Below are positions 22,236 to 34,420 of a DNA stretch of 64,000 bases, in pieces. Below the pieces are notes generated by a model. That model saw only the letters and a list, made by a program, of their open reading frames with translations, was not told the origin of the DNA and made no database searches. Source of the stretch: Agrostemma githago (lineage: Eukaryota > Streptophyta > Magnoliopsida > Caryophyllales > Caryophyllaceae); assembly GCA_958450325.1 (NCBI GenBank), contig OY288250.1, positions 43,312,683 to 43,376,682 of the forward strand, read 5' to 3'. Position numbers and translations under genes: made by a program. The number at the start of each line of letters is the position of its first letter. Within the stretch, counting starts at the first letter, position 1.

Positions 22236-22507
22236 CGATGACTCGGGATCGGGTCCCGGAGGCTTGGGATTGGGTCCCAAGGTCCCGGGGTCGATTCCAA
22301 GGCATCGAGTCATCGTTCCTTTACTCCGTTGGCTCCAAAATGTGTATGTCTAGAGTCGGAATCGCTCCAACTCTTCCAAATCGGTCTCGGGAACCTGAAA
22401 CGAACTAAAGGAAGCATAAGAAGCCCATGAATCGCTCCAAAGGAGCGATTCCACAAGGAAATGGGACCAAAACAAAGTGAAAAAGGCACTACAAACTACA
22501 CTTATCA
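22236..22507 (-). repeat. B2 3' LTR remnant
   Basis: It matches about 30160-30428 of the B2 5' LTR, including the terminal CACTTATCA. It starts abruptly at 22236 next to Tat LTR sequence. PPT TTAAGTGTGGGGGAG (22523-22509, minus) follows. Confidence 0.9.
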
Positions 22508-22523
22508 ACTCCCCCACACTTAA

Positions 22524-24969
22524 CCTTACTCGCCCTCGAGTAAGCACAAACTAAGTACTAAACTAACCGAGTGGGTATTAGCGCACCCAACGCCCTTTCA
22601 ACTCACGCGAGTGCACTTAGGGGAAATGTGCACTCCGCAAGGCAAGTGGGGACTTGCGACAAAACCGCGGATGCAACCGGACACAAAACACACAAACAAA
22701 CAAACACACAAACACTTAGACGGTTGCACCCAAAACAAAAGAAATACCGCTTCCCTCTAAAAGCGGTGAATGAAACACCGGTTTAGGACTCGAGGTAAGT
22801 GACAACGTTCCCAAGCTAGCAATACAAATCAAGGTGAACTAAACCCTAATAGTATGACGGTAAAGCAACAAAAACGTTGGTAACTTACCTAGGTCCTCCT
22901 AACTTTCTAAAAACGTACCACGGGACGATCGGCGCAGTGGAAAAGTGAAGAACCACGATGTTAGTCGACACTGTAGGTAAGTGAGACCCCGCTCCCTTTA
23001 GCGTGAGCCAAGAGGGTCGTCCCGTGTCCAAAACCGCCTAACTAGTCCAAGTAAAAAGGTGGAAAACATGCAAAATGAGGGAAGACCGACTAATGTCGCT
23101 ATCATCCTTCCTCGGGACTCGGTCCTTTGGTAGGCTTTTCACAGCAAAAGTCGGAAAAGGGCTTATTTTGAGAGGTAGGGGTTATTTTTGTGAATCGGGT
23201 TTTCTTTTGGCATTTTCTCTTTTCTTTTGCATTTTTGCTTTGTTTTGCCATGCCATTCTTTTTCTTCTTTTCTATTTTTTTTTTTTTTTTGCTTTTGTGC
23301 CTTTTCTTCTTCTTCATTTTTTTCTTTCTTTCATTTTTTCTTTCTTTTCTTTTCTTTGCCCTTTTTTTGGCAGGATTTGGCTTTTTGGCATTTCTTGACA
23401 ATTAAGAAAGAGAGAACTCAACAATTTGCAATTTATTGTGTGGATATGCGTAGGAGGTAGGGAAATGGGTGAGTCGAGGGTCGCGATCCCTCTTCAAACC
23501 CACAAAAAGGGGAAAACTTGGACTAATCAAACGATCCTAAACACGGTCACCTAAGGGACGAGACTCGGTAACCAAGGCCTTTTCACACCGTGGGTAGTCA
23601 TAATGGTCAAAATGCAAATCCCGTAGTAAATCCCTAGTAAGCTAGGTGGACTCAAGGTAAAGGACCAACGAAATCATTGATTTAGGGTCATTCTACTAGG
23701 CTAAAGTCCAAGACTCAATTTACATTACTAGGAAGGGAAAGTAGACACTCGCACACTAGCCTCTAAACCGGGTTTTCGAAAACCATTTACACAAGACACA
23801 ACTACACAACACATTTCAAGGACTCAACGAGAATGAAAGGAAAAGAAACAAAAGGCAACAAAATAAAACAAAACAAGACAAAACGAACACATAGACAAAG
23901 CACACACCACCCCGAAATTCCAAACAAGTCATCAAATCCACCACAAGTATGTACAAGCTCCACCCGAGCACACCTCAACACAACCTTCTCCAAGCATCAC
24001 AAGGAATAAAGAGGGAAAGAGGGTTAGAAGATGTTATCGGATGTCTTCAAAGCTTTCCAAACAACGGTGATTAAGCAACCTATAAGGAAAAGGGAGGCAA
24101 AACACACAATACAAAACAAATATACGACACAACGACACAAAAGAAAAAGACACAAAAAGAAAATCTTTTTGATTTTTGTGAAAAAATTTCAAATTTTTAG
24201 GGTTTTCAAGATTTTTCGAAGAAACTACGGAAATAAAACTAACTACGATAGAATATCGCTCCCCCACGCTTAAACCGAGCAATGTCCTCATGCTCGATCG
24301 TAGTGTGCGGGAGACAAAGAAAAGGAAAAAGAAACTACGAAAATAAAGCTAAAAATCGAAAAGAAAAGATGGAGAAAAGGGTAGAAAGCGTCCGGCCGGG
24401 GTGTAATCAAGTCACCATGGGCCGAGACAAGAAAAGATATGGAAGGGGGAAGAAAATAAAAAGAAGGAAACAAAAGGAAATGGGAGGGGAGGGCTAGATG
24501 TAATCAAGTCACCTAGCCCGGATTCCGTCCAAATCCGACTAATTCCTAAAAAGGGTGAAAATACATGTATAATTGGATTAATCGATTGACTCCCGACGTA
24601 ATCGCGTCGTCGGGAGCAACTATACTACGGCCTCGAAGGCCACTAAGATACCATGACTCAAGGGGAAAGGGGTAAACAAGATAAAACAAGCGACAAAAGA
24701 CGGAAAAGAAAGGATAGTTACCCAAACCAAACGGTTAGTAACGTACGAACTCCATCGTCTTCAATGATCACTATAGGCACGGTGCTTGTCTTCTTGCATT
24801 CCATCTCGCTTCACCCTTGAGAAGAACTCACGGTAGAGGTAGTAATGGTAGGGGGTGGGATTTGATGTGAGAGTCGGTGTAAAGTGGATAAGAAATGGAG
24901 TGAGGGCATGACAATGAAATACATGGGGCATATGATAAGGCTAGGATAGCTAGGGAGGTTGGGAGAGGG
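22524..24969. other. B2 non-coding 3' internal region
   Basis: Collinear with B1 9556-11999. It has a pyrimidine-rich plus strand (sense purine-rich) at about 23170-23400 and the internal PPT copy TTTAAGCGTGGGGGAG at 24274-24259. No credible ORF; frames over the TTTTCTTT tract are low-complexity. Confidence 0.8.
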
Positions 24970-25220
24970 TATAAAATGGTTGGGTGGACTCGATTTGCGA
25001 AGAAGAAACACAAAGGGGGAGCAGGTGCCCGTCCCGGTCGGGATGATCGGTCCCGGTAAGGATATCTCACCCATCCCGGTCGGGACGCTTCCTTCCCGAT
25101 CGGGACGGACCTCCAGTGAGCTCGAATTTGTGCACCCCCATCCCGATCGGGATGACTCCCTCCCGGTCGGGATGTCACGCCCGTCCCGGTCGGGACGCCT
25201 CTTCCCGTCCGGGATGGGTC
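24970..25220 (-). promoter_or_regulatory. B2 internal palindrome array: eight units in two blocks
   Basis: Eight CCCGNNCGGG-type units (one decayed) occupy 25032-25216. Distances are about 19, 23, 20, 48, 20, 23, 19 bp, the same block pattern as in B1 but with two blocks instead of three. TATAAAAT on the plus (antisense) strand lies at 24970-24977. Confidence 0.6.
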
Positions 25221-25515
25221 TTCTTCACCTTCCACAATCCCAAAAGCTTGCTCCAAACTTCAAAAACCCAATCATCGTGCTTATAACCCAAGCTCTTTCA
25301 TAGCCATTCTTCTCTAGGAAGCATTCTCACTTCATACCTATCAAACAAACTCAAACTCAACATCAAACTCTCTCCCTCGCATCTCCCTCGCATCGCTCAT
25401 CAATAATCCAATATTACAAGAATTCACCAAAAAAAACCAAAGAAAATACAATACAAGGATATATACAATGAGACGGTTCTTGTGGAACTCCGTCAAACCA
25501 AGGATGGTGCTCTCT

Positions 25516-28500
25516 TCATTCTTTTTCAACAACCTCCAAACCGATTCCATCTCCATCCAGGGCACGAAGAAACAAGTCGAAAGCCCTAGCGAAGTCTTCA
25601 ATCAAGCTCGAGATATAACCGACCACAAACCAAGGCTCTTCATGGCCTTGCCTTGACGTTCCCGGGGCATCCCGATCTTCCAAGTTCAACGACTTGAACT
25701 TGTACTTTTGGTCTTTGGGGATATACCCAAACGTCCACCGGTCTTCATGTGGCCCCAAGGGAGGCTCATCCTTCTCCTTGCTTTTCAACTTGTCATCAAG
25801 CCCATGATATGGGCACTCATCTTCCTCCAAATCGGAGTCATCATCCTCAAGTACATAAGAGTACTTCTTCAAGCTTTGTCCCGGTTCACCCCCTAGATCG
25901 ATGTCTTTCTTGGCTTGGATCATATTGCATGATTCATCCTTAGTAGGCGAAGTGTTGCCTTGGAGGTCGAACACTATCTTTTCCTCGCCTAACTCAAATG
26001 TGATCCTACCGTTCTTCACATCGATCATGGCACCCGCGGTGTGTAGAAATGGGCGTCCAAGGTTAATGGGAGTGTTGGCATCCTCCGGCATGTCGAGCAC
26101 AATGAAATCGACCGGAATGAAGAATTTTCCGACTCGTACCGGTACGTCCTCTAACATTCCTAATGGTCGATTGAATGATTTATCGGCCATTTGGAGGGGG
26201 AGGGACGTACATTTCAACTCCTTCATTCCGAGTCGGCAACAAATAGAATAGGGAATGATGCTCACACTCGCGCCCAAGTCACATAATGCATTCTTGATCA
26301 AGAAGTTGCCTATGGTGCAAGGGATCGAAAAACTACCCGGATCCTTCAACTTCGGAAGCGTGGAACCTTGGATAAGCTCGCTCACCACCCTCGTGAACGC
26401 TACGGTCTCTTCCTTGTCGACGGATCTCTTTCTAGCTAAGATTTCTCTTATAAATCTTCCATATGCCGGGATTTGGGTAAGTACTTCGGTGAACGGGACA
26501 CTAACATCCAACTTCTTCACGATGTTAAGGAACTTGTCGTATTGAGTGTCCACCTTAGTCTTCATTTGCCTTGATGGGAAAGGCAACTTGATTTGGTATT
26601 TATTTTGCTCAATCGGGGTAGACTCCTCAAATAACACTTTCCTTTTTCCCTTGTCTTTCTCTTGAAGTGGGGGAGGGTTGTCTTCTTGGGGTTTCTCGAC
26701 CTCCCATAAGACTTGCTCCTCCATTGGATTATCAAAGCTTGATTCTTCTTGATTTGGAGACACAACTTCATTCATTGCTTCTTGCTCACTAGGAAACACG
26801 GGAGGATTATAGGTGGCACCACTCCTTAAGGTGATGGCATTGACATGCTCAAAATTCGGAGTTACACCTTGAGGAGGTAATTGCCCTCTTTGTCTTGAAG
26901 AACTTCCCGATGCAAGTAGTGATACTTGATTCTCAATCATCTTCATGTGAGTTTTCATTTCCTTGTTATCCATTAGAATTTGAGCAATGATTCCTTGTTG
27001 TGACATTTGTGCCTCCAATTGACTCTTTTGCATTTCTTGAGTATTCCTTTGCATATCCATCATTTGCTTTTGTATGTCGAAATCCCGTGGTGGGGATGAT
27101 GGATTATGCGGAGTATCGGTGAGGGCTAATGGAGTACCATAGTCATGAATAAGAGACCGGCTCCTAGGCTTGCTTTGTTGTTGATTGCCTTGAGTTGCTT
27201 GTTGTTGTTGATGGTTCCCTTGGAACCCATGAGAATTGCCTTGATTAAGGCCTTGGTTGTGGTTTTGTTGTCTTTGAAAGTTTTGGTTTCCTTGGAAACC
27301 ACCTTGATTGAAGTTCCCTTGTTGGAACCCTTGATTGTTGTTGTAAAAGGTACCTTGGTTATTTTGCTTGAAGTTGTTGAAGGGTCTTGTATTACCCACA
27401 TAACCTTGATAACCTTGATTGTTGTCCCTTAAGGGAGGTGGAACATAGGGACGATGTTGTTGTTGATGTTGAAGTGCTTGTTGTTGAGGGACTTGATTGG
27501 ACACTTGGTATTGATTAGAGTATGAGGCACCTTGCTTGAACGCTTGAAAGGCATTCACTTGCTCAATACTTCCTCTACAATTCATAGGATCATGACAAAC
27601 GATTCCACAAGTATCACACATCCCAAAATAAGGCAAAGGAGGTGCAAACTCCAAAGCATTCACTTCTTGAATCGGTTGATGGTGGGAGGAACTAGTGCCT
27701 TGGACTTGGTTGAGGTGGCTTTGGAGCTTCTTGTCAATAGTCTCCATGTGGGTTCTTAATTGAGCTCCTAGGTGATGCTTAATTGAGTAATAGCATCAAC
27801 CTCGTGCCTACCTCCCCGATTTGCCTTCCTAGGCCTTGAGTATTGTGAATTATGCACCGCCATGTCTTCAATCCTCGACCAAGTTTGGTCATCCTCTACT
27901 TCGGTAAACCTACCGTTAGATCCCATGTTTAGTATGGCCCTTGAGTCTTCATATAACCCGTTCCAAAATTGTTGCACAAGGAACCATTGTGATAAACCAT
28001 GGTGTGGACAAGAACGGATCAAGGCTTTGAATCTTTACCACGATTCATAGAGGGTTTCATCATCACGTTGTTGGAAACCCGTGATAGAGGCTCTCAATAG
28101 ATTTGTCTTCCCCGGGGGATAGAATTGTTGGTAAAAAGCTAAGGCTAGCTTCTTCTAAGTATCAATACCGAGTCTTGCTTTGTCCAACCCTTTGAACCAT
28201 TACTTCGCCTTACCAATAAGAGAGAAAGGAAATAATACCCACCGAATTTGGTCTTGAGTTATTCCCGTTTGCGAAATAGCGTCACAATAGTCCGAAAAGG
28301 TTTCCATGTGTTGATGAGGATCTTCGGTTGGTAACCCACTAAATTGACTTCTTTCGACCAATTGGATGAATTGTGTTTTTGCCACCAAGTTACCGGTATA
28401 TGTCTCCGGTAAAACGGTTGGACCCGGCAAAACATCTTCCGTGAAGGTTGAGTGAGAAGAAAACTTAGGCATTCTTGGATATAAGGGAGAAGATGGTGGT

Positions 28501-28749
28501 GTAGACGGTGTTGATGTAGATGAAGAGGGGGAACTAGGAGAAGAAGAGTTACCGAAGGGATTGATGAAGGTCCCTCCGGCCGTCTCTCGAGGTGACTCGC
28601 TAAAGTCGGCTCCTTGAGCTTGCCCTTGATGAGTATTGCTTGCACTTGGTTGAGAGATTCTAACCCGGTTAATCGTCCGTTGGCGAAAGGTTCGAAAGAG
28701 TCTCCGGCTCTGGATTAAAGAGATAGAAGTCACCTCCCCTCCTAGGCAT
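25516..28749 (-). pseudogene. B2 gag-protease, multiply broken
   Basis: Homologous to the B1 ORF over its length, starting at the equivalent ATG (28749). Damage: a 2-bp loss near 28700, TAA for Q near 28202, TAG for W near 28157, TAA for E near 28035, and a small deletion near 27775. From 27747 a 743-codon frame remains open to 25516, with the zinc knuckle CDTCGIVCHDPMNC, Q/N-rich tract, CDLGASVSIIP protease motif and the AFDLFLRALDGDG tail, which here ends with about eight extra residues. It is no longer a functional Gag. Confidence 0.9.
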
Positions 28750-28779
28750 ACACTACACACTAGAACAAACGTGAGAACA

Positions 28780-28802
28780 CCTAGTACTTTATGGGCACTA
28801 GG
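28780..28802 (-). other. B2 leader hairpin
   Basis: CCTAGTAC-7 nt-GCACTAGG is the B1 hairpin with one mismatch, between the gag ATG and the PBS deletion. Confidence 0.5.
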
Positions 28803-28876
28803 CAACGACAATAAAAAAGCACAACTAGAGACAAAGAGAAAAGAAAGCTAAGAAAACAAGAAAAATTAGAAAATAT

Positions 28877-30428
28877 AGTGGGTAGCTAGGGCAAGTCGGG
28901 ATCGTATCCACGAGGACGGTATTGCAAGGGTTAGACTATGTCTACCTAAAACAAGACTAAATCACCAAACAAACACAAAGAAACGATAAATGGAAAACTA
29001 TGGTGGAGGGAGAAGTATGACTAAGCTAATGATGAACTAGGCTAAGACAATGCTAAACAATGCTAATGATCGAACTAATAAGTAAACTATAGTAAACGAT
29101 GACTAACTAAGAAGTTGAATCAAATATGGAAAGGAAGTGGGGTAGGTCGGGTTCATAGGAGTAGATGGGTAATTGGGGTTATCAAGGGTATAGGTGTCTC
29201 CTAGTTGCTAGGGTCGGTCCGGGCTCTCGCAACTTAGACCGATGTCAAGGTGGGTCCGGGCTCTCGCAACTTAGACCCTAGTCCGCACTCTCGTGACTAC
29301 GACTATTCTCAACATTTCCACATAATAGGCAAACAATGAGAAGATGAACACAAGTATGGGAAGCATGGCCACTACAACTCACACAAGCATATCAACAAAC
29401 ACATGGAGTGCCCACAATGTGACTAACAACAAAGATTCACCCTTTTCCCTTAATCAACCCTAATCATCCATAATCTACCCATAATCCCCCTACTAACCCC
29501 ACAAGATTACTACTCACTCATTATCAAGAACAAACAAACAATAACAAAAGAGAACAAACTAAACATCCAAACATTCATTATGAACAAACAATAACAATAA
29601 CTATGTGTAAAGATTGAAACTAGATTAAATAAACAATAACAAGAGAAAGGAAAGTTATACCAACAATAAGAAGATGAAAAGATGGTAACTTGCATAAAAG
29701 AGAAACCCAAATCAACTCCAAGGTTGTTAAGCTTGGATAAATCTTCAAGTATCCACTTAATACAAGAACTAATTACAATGATTAACTAAAGATTAAAGAG
29801 AGATTAAAACTAATGTGAGGAATACTCATCTGGCTTAAATTAGTCTAGGGTATGATAAGATGTCTTAACATTACAAGGGGGAAGTATATATATGGGTACA
29901 AGAATGAAGGAGAAGAAAGAAAAGAGCCCGTGCTGCCCCTGTAGCGTCCCGACCGGGACAGGATCATCCCGACCGGGACGGCCCTGTCATCCCGACCGGG
30001 ACGGGTTGGTCCCGACCGGGATGGGCTCACAGTGGCCTTCTTCAAAGCGCACCTCATCCCGAACGGGATGAGACCATCCCGAACGGGATGGGTCTTGTAG
30101 GCCTCCCTTAAGAGCTCTTTGGTCCCTCCTTGCCTCTCATGGGTTTCTCGCCGATTCTCGGGACTCGGGATCGGGTCTCGGAGGCTCGGGATTGGGTCCC
30201 AAGGTCCCGGGGTCGATTCCAAGGCATCGAGTCATCGTTCCTTTACTCCGTTGCTCCAAAATGTGTATGTATAGAGTCGGAATCGCTCCAACTCTTCCAA
30301 ATCGGTCTCGGGAACCTGAAACGAACTAAAGAAAGCATAAGAAGCCCATAAATCGCTCCCAAGGAGCGATTCCACAAGGAAATGAGACCAAAACAAAGTG
30401 AAAAAGGCACTACAAACTACACTTATCA
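28877..30428 (-). repeat. B2 5' LTR, 3' end deleted
   Basis: It matches the B1 LTRs from the AGTAGCTAGGG block to the terminal CACTTATCA. In B1 about 200 bp separate GAAAATAT in the leader from this block; in B2 they are joined directly, removing the PBS. TATATATA is at about 29885-29893 and the array at about 29950-30092. Confidence 0.9.
29885..30092 (-). promoter_or_regulatory. B2 5' LTR promoter: TATA plus CCCGACCGGG array
   Basis: About six palindromes (mainly CCCGACCGGG, two CCCGAACGGG) lie upstream, in the minus-strand sense, of TATATATA at 29893-29885. The central dinucleotide is AC or AA rather than AT, but the half-sites are kept. Confidence 0.58.
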
Positions 30429-30443
30429 GTCATGTCCACAATT

Positions 30444-30461
30444 TGGCGATTCCGATGGGGA
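30444..30461 (+). other. Element E primer binding site (mutated)
   Basis: TGGCGATTCCGATGGGGA differs by two bases from TGGCGACTCCGCTGGGGA at the same place in F (61018). This type is usual for Tat/Ogre elements and is generally attributed to tRNA-Arg. Confidence 0.75.
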
Positions 30462-31488
30462 TTAACTGATGCGTGACTTACCATCGGCATCCTTAGGGTG
30501 AGACTCGAATAGAAATCGTTTGACTAGTACAATACGCGTTTTAGTTTTACGGTTCATGCATAACCCCATATTTTCCCGGGCCGGTACTGGTGACCGACGT
30601 CCCACTATACTATCGATGTAGTCCAAATTGGATATGTCGAAGGTGTCCATTAGCCGATTCGTATGGGTTTTACGGCATGTTCTAAGGTCAACTCGACTTA
30701 TGAAGTCCGCCCCGATTCTCGATAGGCTGTGTACGCTGGTAGAGACCCTTTCAGACTGACCGAGACTTAAAATTAGAGCATACATGGCGTCGTTATACTG
30801 CTTCCATGACTACGTGCTACCTGATTTACGAGTCGTTTTTCAAAAACCAGTCTTTTTCAAAATAGCATCCTTCTCAAAATATCCAATTTCAAAACCCGAG
30901 ACATATACCGAATTTAGGATTCCCGATTTTACTCAAAATAGCCTATTTTTAGCCGGTATTATGCCCATTTCAAAACTCGGAAATATTTTCGAACTTTCAA
31001 AACCGTCCCAGGTCCACCTTTCCGTTTTCTTTTTCGAAAAAGGGCCGGTTCTCCGATTTTTTTTTCGGGCTTTCAAAAATTCTATTTCAAAACCTTCCTC
31101 TTCTAAAGACTTCCCGTATTTAGCAGTGTCGGGTCGTGTCTTAAGTCTTCAAGTCTTCTAGCGTCGAAACTCCGTCGATCTTATTTGATTGGGGCAAGAC
31201 CCACCTACGTAGGACATACTCCTACAAGGGTTGGCCCGTCTACACAATCGAGTCTAAAAGTCTGGGGAATGTCTCACATGAACCTCTTTTCGAACAGGGC
31301 CCAGACCACACGGCTGGATCCTAAAGGAGGCCCACCTTTCACAGGTCGCCCGTCTAAGTGTCCTTTTCCGAGTCATGTCCTTCCTAGCTTCCTTTCTTCC
31401 CTTGCTCGGGACGTACTTTAGTTCTAGGATTTGGGCTAGTTGCTGATTACGCGGTGTTCTTACAGACAGGCCACCTTTCACCCGAACG
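30462..31488 (+). other. Element E leader
   Basis: Non-coding leader aligning with 61036-62384 of F. It has TTTCAAAA-rich tracts (about 30836-31100) and the segment CCTACGTAGGACATACTCCT (31202-31221) that recurs at about 62098. No supported ORF. Confidence 0.75.
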
Positions 31489-32573
31489 ATGACGCAACAA
31501 GCCATTAACGAGTTGATTGTTTCTTTGGCTAAGCTTCAAGACCAATTGACGAAAATGAGGGAGGATCAGATCGTCATCCTCACCCGGGTAAGCGCAGTCG
31601 AACAAGGAACTCTTAGCGCTGGGGTTGAAGACGATGGGCCGTTAGCTGAACTGGCCAGCGCGGTCCACAAGCTGCAAGAATAGGTCCACACGACCACCAG
31701 CAACACCATCCACACAGAAAATGCTCGGACTTATTCGCCCCTAACTGATGAATTGCCCGCTAATCTCAACTTGACGGGCCTGCCCATGTTCGATGGGACT
31801 GAAGACCCAGTACTCCATATCCAGGCTTTTAAGGAATTCATGGCGGTTAAAGGGGTCAAATCGACCATTTTCAAGCATCTCTTTGCTTCGTCCTTGGACA
31901 AGCACCCGAGAGCCTGGTACTACAGGCTTGATTCCAAGAAATACAAAACTTGGGACGATGTCGCAACGGAGTTCGCCCGAAACTATGCGGACAATACTGA
32001 GATCCAGACGACCATGCGTACTCTAGAGGTCATGGCCCAAGAGCCTAAGGAGGGTTTCACCAAATACCTCCAAAGGTGGAGGGCTGAAAGTGTCAAGCTG
32101 GTCGACAAGCCCAGCGAAAAAGTGCTAGTGGAGGCCTTTGTGAAAAATCTTCTCCCATCTTACCGGATCCACCTCCGGTACGCCATCATACCCAATTTCG
32201 CCACCTTAACCGAGATGGGTACGAGAATCGAAGATGATTTAAGGTTAGAGAGCCTTACTAAGGCCTCTACTAAGGGGTATCAAGGAGCCAGCTCGTCTTC
32301 TGGCGAGCCCGCAACTACAACTGCGGCCCGAAGCATCTTTGACGAGGTCAATTTGCTAGACACCTCGACCAAAAAGAATACTCCAGCCCGAGTATTCACT
32401 GACATAAGGACTATTTATGCCAACGCCTTACAAAGGCTATCTTCTAAGGGCCTGATCCAGCCGATAGGCCCAATGCCGGAGGTTCCTGTCGAAAAACGGT
32501 CCAAAAGCTACAACGCCTAGGCCTATTGCCACTATCACCGAGGCAACGGGCACGACACTGAAAAATGCTGGAA
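31489..32573 (+). pseudogene. Element E gag
   Basis: ATG at 31489 opens a coiled-coil-like N-terminus, followed by the Gag core (NLTGLPMFDGTED, FARNYADNTEIQTT, FTKYLQRWRAESVKL) and a CX2HX4HX4C knuckle (CHYHRGNGHDTEKC, about 32530-32570). In-frame TAG codons at 31681 and 32518 replace glutamine codons (C to T); F has CAA at both homologous codons. After the knuckle about 110 bp present in F are deleted. F (62385 on) aligns along the whole length. Confidence 0.9.
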
Positions 32574-34420
32574 GTAGTCGACTGTACTCATCTCATTTCC
32601 CCTTTCATTCCTCAAATCAACGGGATATGGAATGATGACGAAGATGATGTTTACTTGGCTAAGGGGGAAACCGTCCCCATCACTGTCGAAGAAATCCGGA
32701 AGACCAAAACCAAGGCCCTGGCCGGCACGCATGTCATCACGGCCGGACCTTCGGCCCCAGGATCCGTCACTGAACCTGCCGGGATGGAATCTGCACCTGA
32801 AGAATCAAATGCTGACACGGCCCTAGTCAAGCAACTGAAGAGGGTCCGAATCGATCTCACTATATGGCAGCTTTTGGTCAGTTCTCAAGAACATCGGTCG
32901 ACACTTACTAAGGCTCTCGATGAAATCAAAGTAGACTCGCTGGTTACCCCCACTGAAATGGTAGCCACTATTCTACCTCATCTTAAAGGCAAGTCCAAAA
33001 GAGAAGGCTCACTCATCACCTTCTCCGAATCCGACCTTCCACCATTTGGGGCCACCCACAACTTGGCCCTATATATCACGGTGATTTGCCGGGGCAAGTA
33101 TCTACCCATGACCCTAATTGATGACGGGTCAGCTGTGAATGTCCTTCCTTTAAGGACGGCAAAGGCTCTCGGCATTACCGAGGCTGACTACCTTCCTACC
33201 GCACAAACTATCCAGGCTTTCGATGGGAGCCCGAAATCCGTTGCTGGGCAGTTAAACTAACCATCATAACGGGCCCGATCGAGAAGGAGCTCGAATTCCA
33301 AGTGATCGACGTTACCTCATCGTTCAATCTGCTACTTGGAAGGCCCTGGATCCATGCGGTCAAAGCCGTGTCCTCCACTCTCCACGGGAAAGTCAAGTTA
33401 CCTTTACAAGACGGGGTCATCACCCTTGAGGCTACTCCCATAGCCGTGTCAAGCTACAACACGACTGGCTCAACCGACCCACGAGGTTTCAATTTTGTGG
33501 GAATGATTGAGGAAGAATATCTCTTTAGGCCCTATTTCACCACCAGCATCGACATGATGCTGCAGAACTTGGGTTACCTACCGAGGGCTACTTCAAGGCC
33601 TGGTCTTCCGGCTGGCAAGATCATCGATGTCTTAAGCAATGAGGAGTCAAAGTTCGGCTTAGGGTATGCCATAACCCCAGAAAACGTGGTCCAGGCCGGG
33701 GTCCAAAAGGCCTGCAACATTCTCAAGAGTACCTACTCGGGCCCCTACAGCCCAAAACTGACCGATTACTTTGTCTCCCCAGTATTCGGAGCTGTCCAGA
33801 CGGGCCTCTATCAGCCCATCATAACTTATCCTGAGGTCAATTTCATCCCAGATGATATCTATGCTCTCATCCAGGCCGAATCAAAGGAAGATTCAAGCCA
33901 TGTTGAGCCCATGTTGGGGCTCTTGTTTAGGGAAAGCAAGATAATCCCGACCCCTAAAGAGGAATTGGTGAACCTAATCCTCCATAGCAGCAAGTTCGAT
34001 CCGACCAAGCTGATCTCTGAAGTCGGTACTAACACCGGAAAGAGGGCTTGGAGGAAGACGATCAAATGGACCGACAGTGAGGGTCGAGTCTACAAGCTCA
34101 CTACTGGCGAAGGGGACATGCAAGGCGCCGAGTCCGAATCCGAGTCTGAGTCAGAGTCGGAGTCGGAGTCTGGGTCTAAGTCTAGAGGGTCCAGTACTAG
34201 GGTCGAGTCTGTAACCCCTTTTCCTTTGGTCACACCTGTGGGAGTCTCGGAGTCTGTCCCGAGAGCACTCCCCATCCCGCCTCTGACCAACGATCAGATG
34301 GCTGCTCTCTTTGAGCTATTTTCAAAATTCTCTATCAATAATAACGATAACCGTTCTGTTTACGACTTGTCTTATTTTCAAAACATTTTCAAAAATTTTA
34401 TTTGCAATGACATTGAGTAA
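32574..34420 (+). pseudogene. Element E protease region
   Basis: The region after gag encodes a retropepsin-like domain with LIDDGSAVNVLPL (about 33115-33155) and LLLGRPWI (about 33330), then a long linker and an SE dipeptide repeat (about 34131-34180). A frameshift near 33255 separates the two halves. The frame that reaches RT carries TAA at 34418-34420 and continues open to 35020. Retropepsin cleaves Gag-Pol; the DDGS in place of DTGS is seen directly and may be a lineage variant or a mutation. Confidence 0.85.

Larger units (their letters stand above)
22236..30428 (-). mobile_element. Decayed B-family LTR element (B2) inside element E's LTR
   Basis: Collinear with B1: 3' LTR remnant (22236-22507), PPT (22509-22523), internal PPT copy (24259-24274), palindrome array (about 25026-25218), gag-pro (25516-28749), leader hairpin, and 5' LTR (28877-30428). 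Two deletions mark it. One removed most of the 3' LTR together with the middle of the host Tat LTR at 22235/22236. The other removed the PBS and the end of the 5' LTR at about 28876/28877. Without a PBS it cannot prime reverse transcription. After 30428 comes GTCATGTCCACA, the last bases of the Tat LTR, so it inserted there. Confidence 0.88.
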
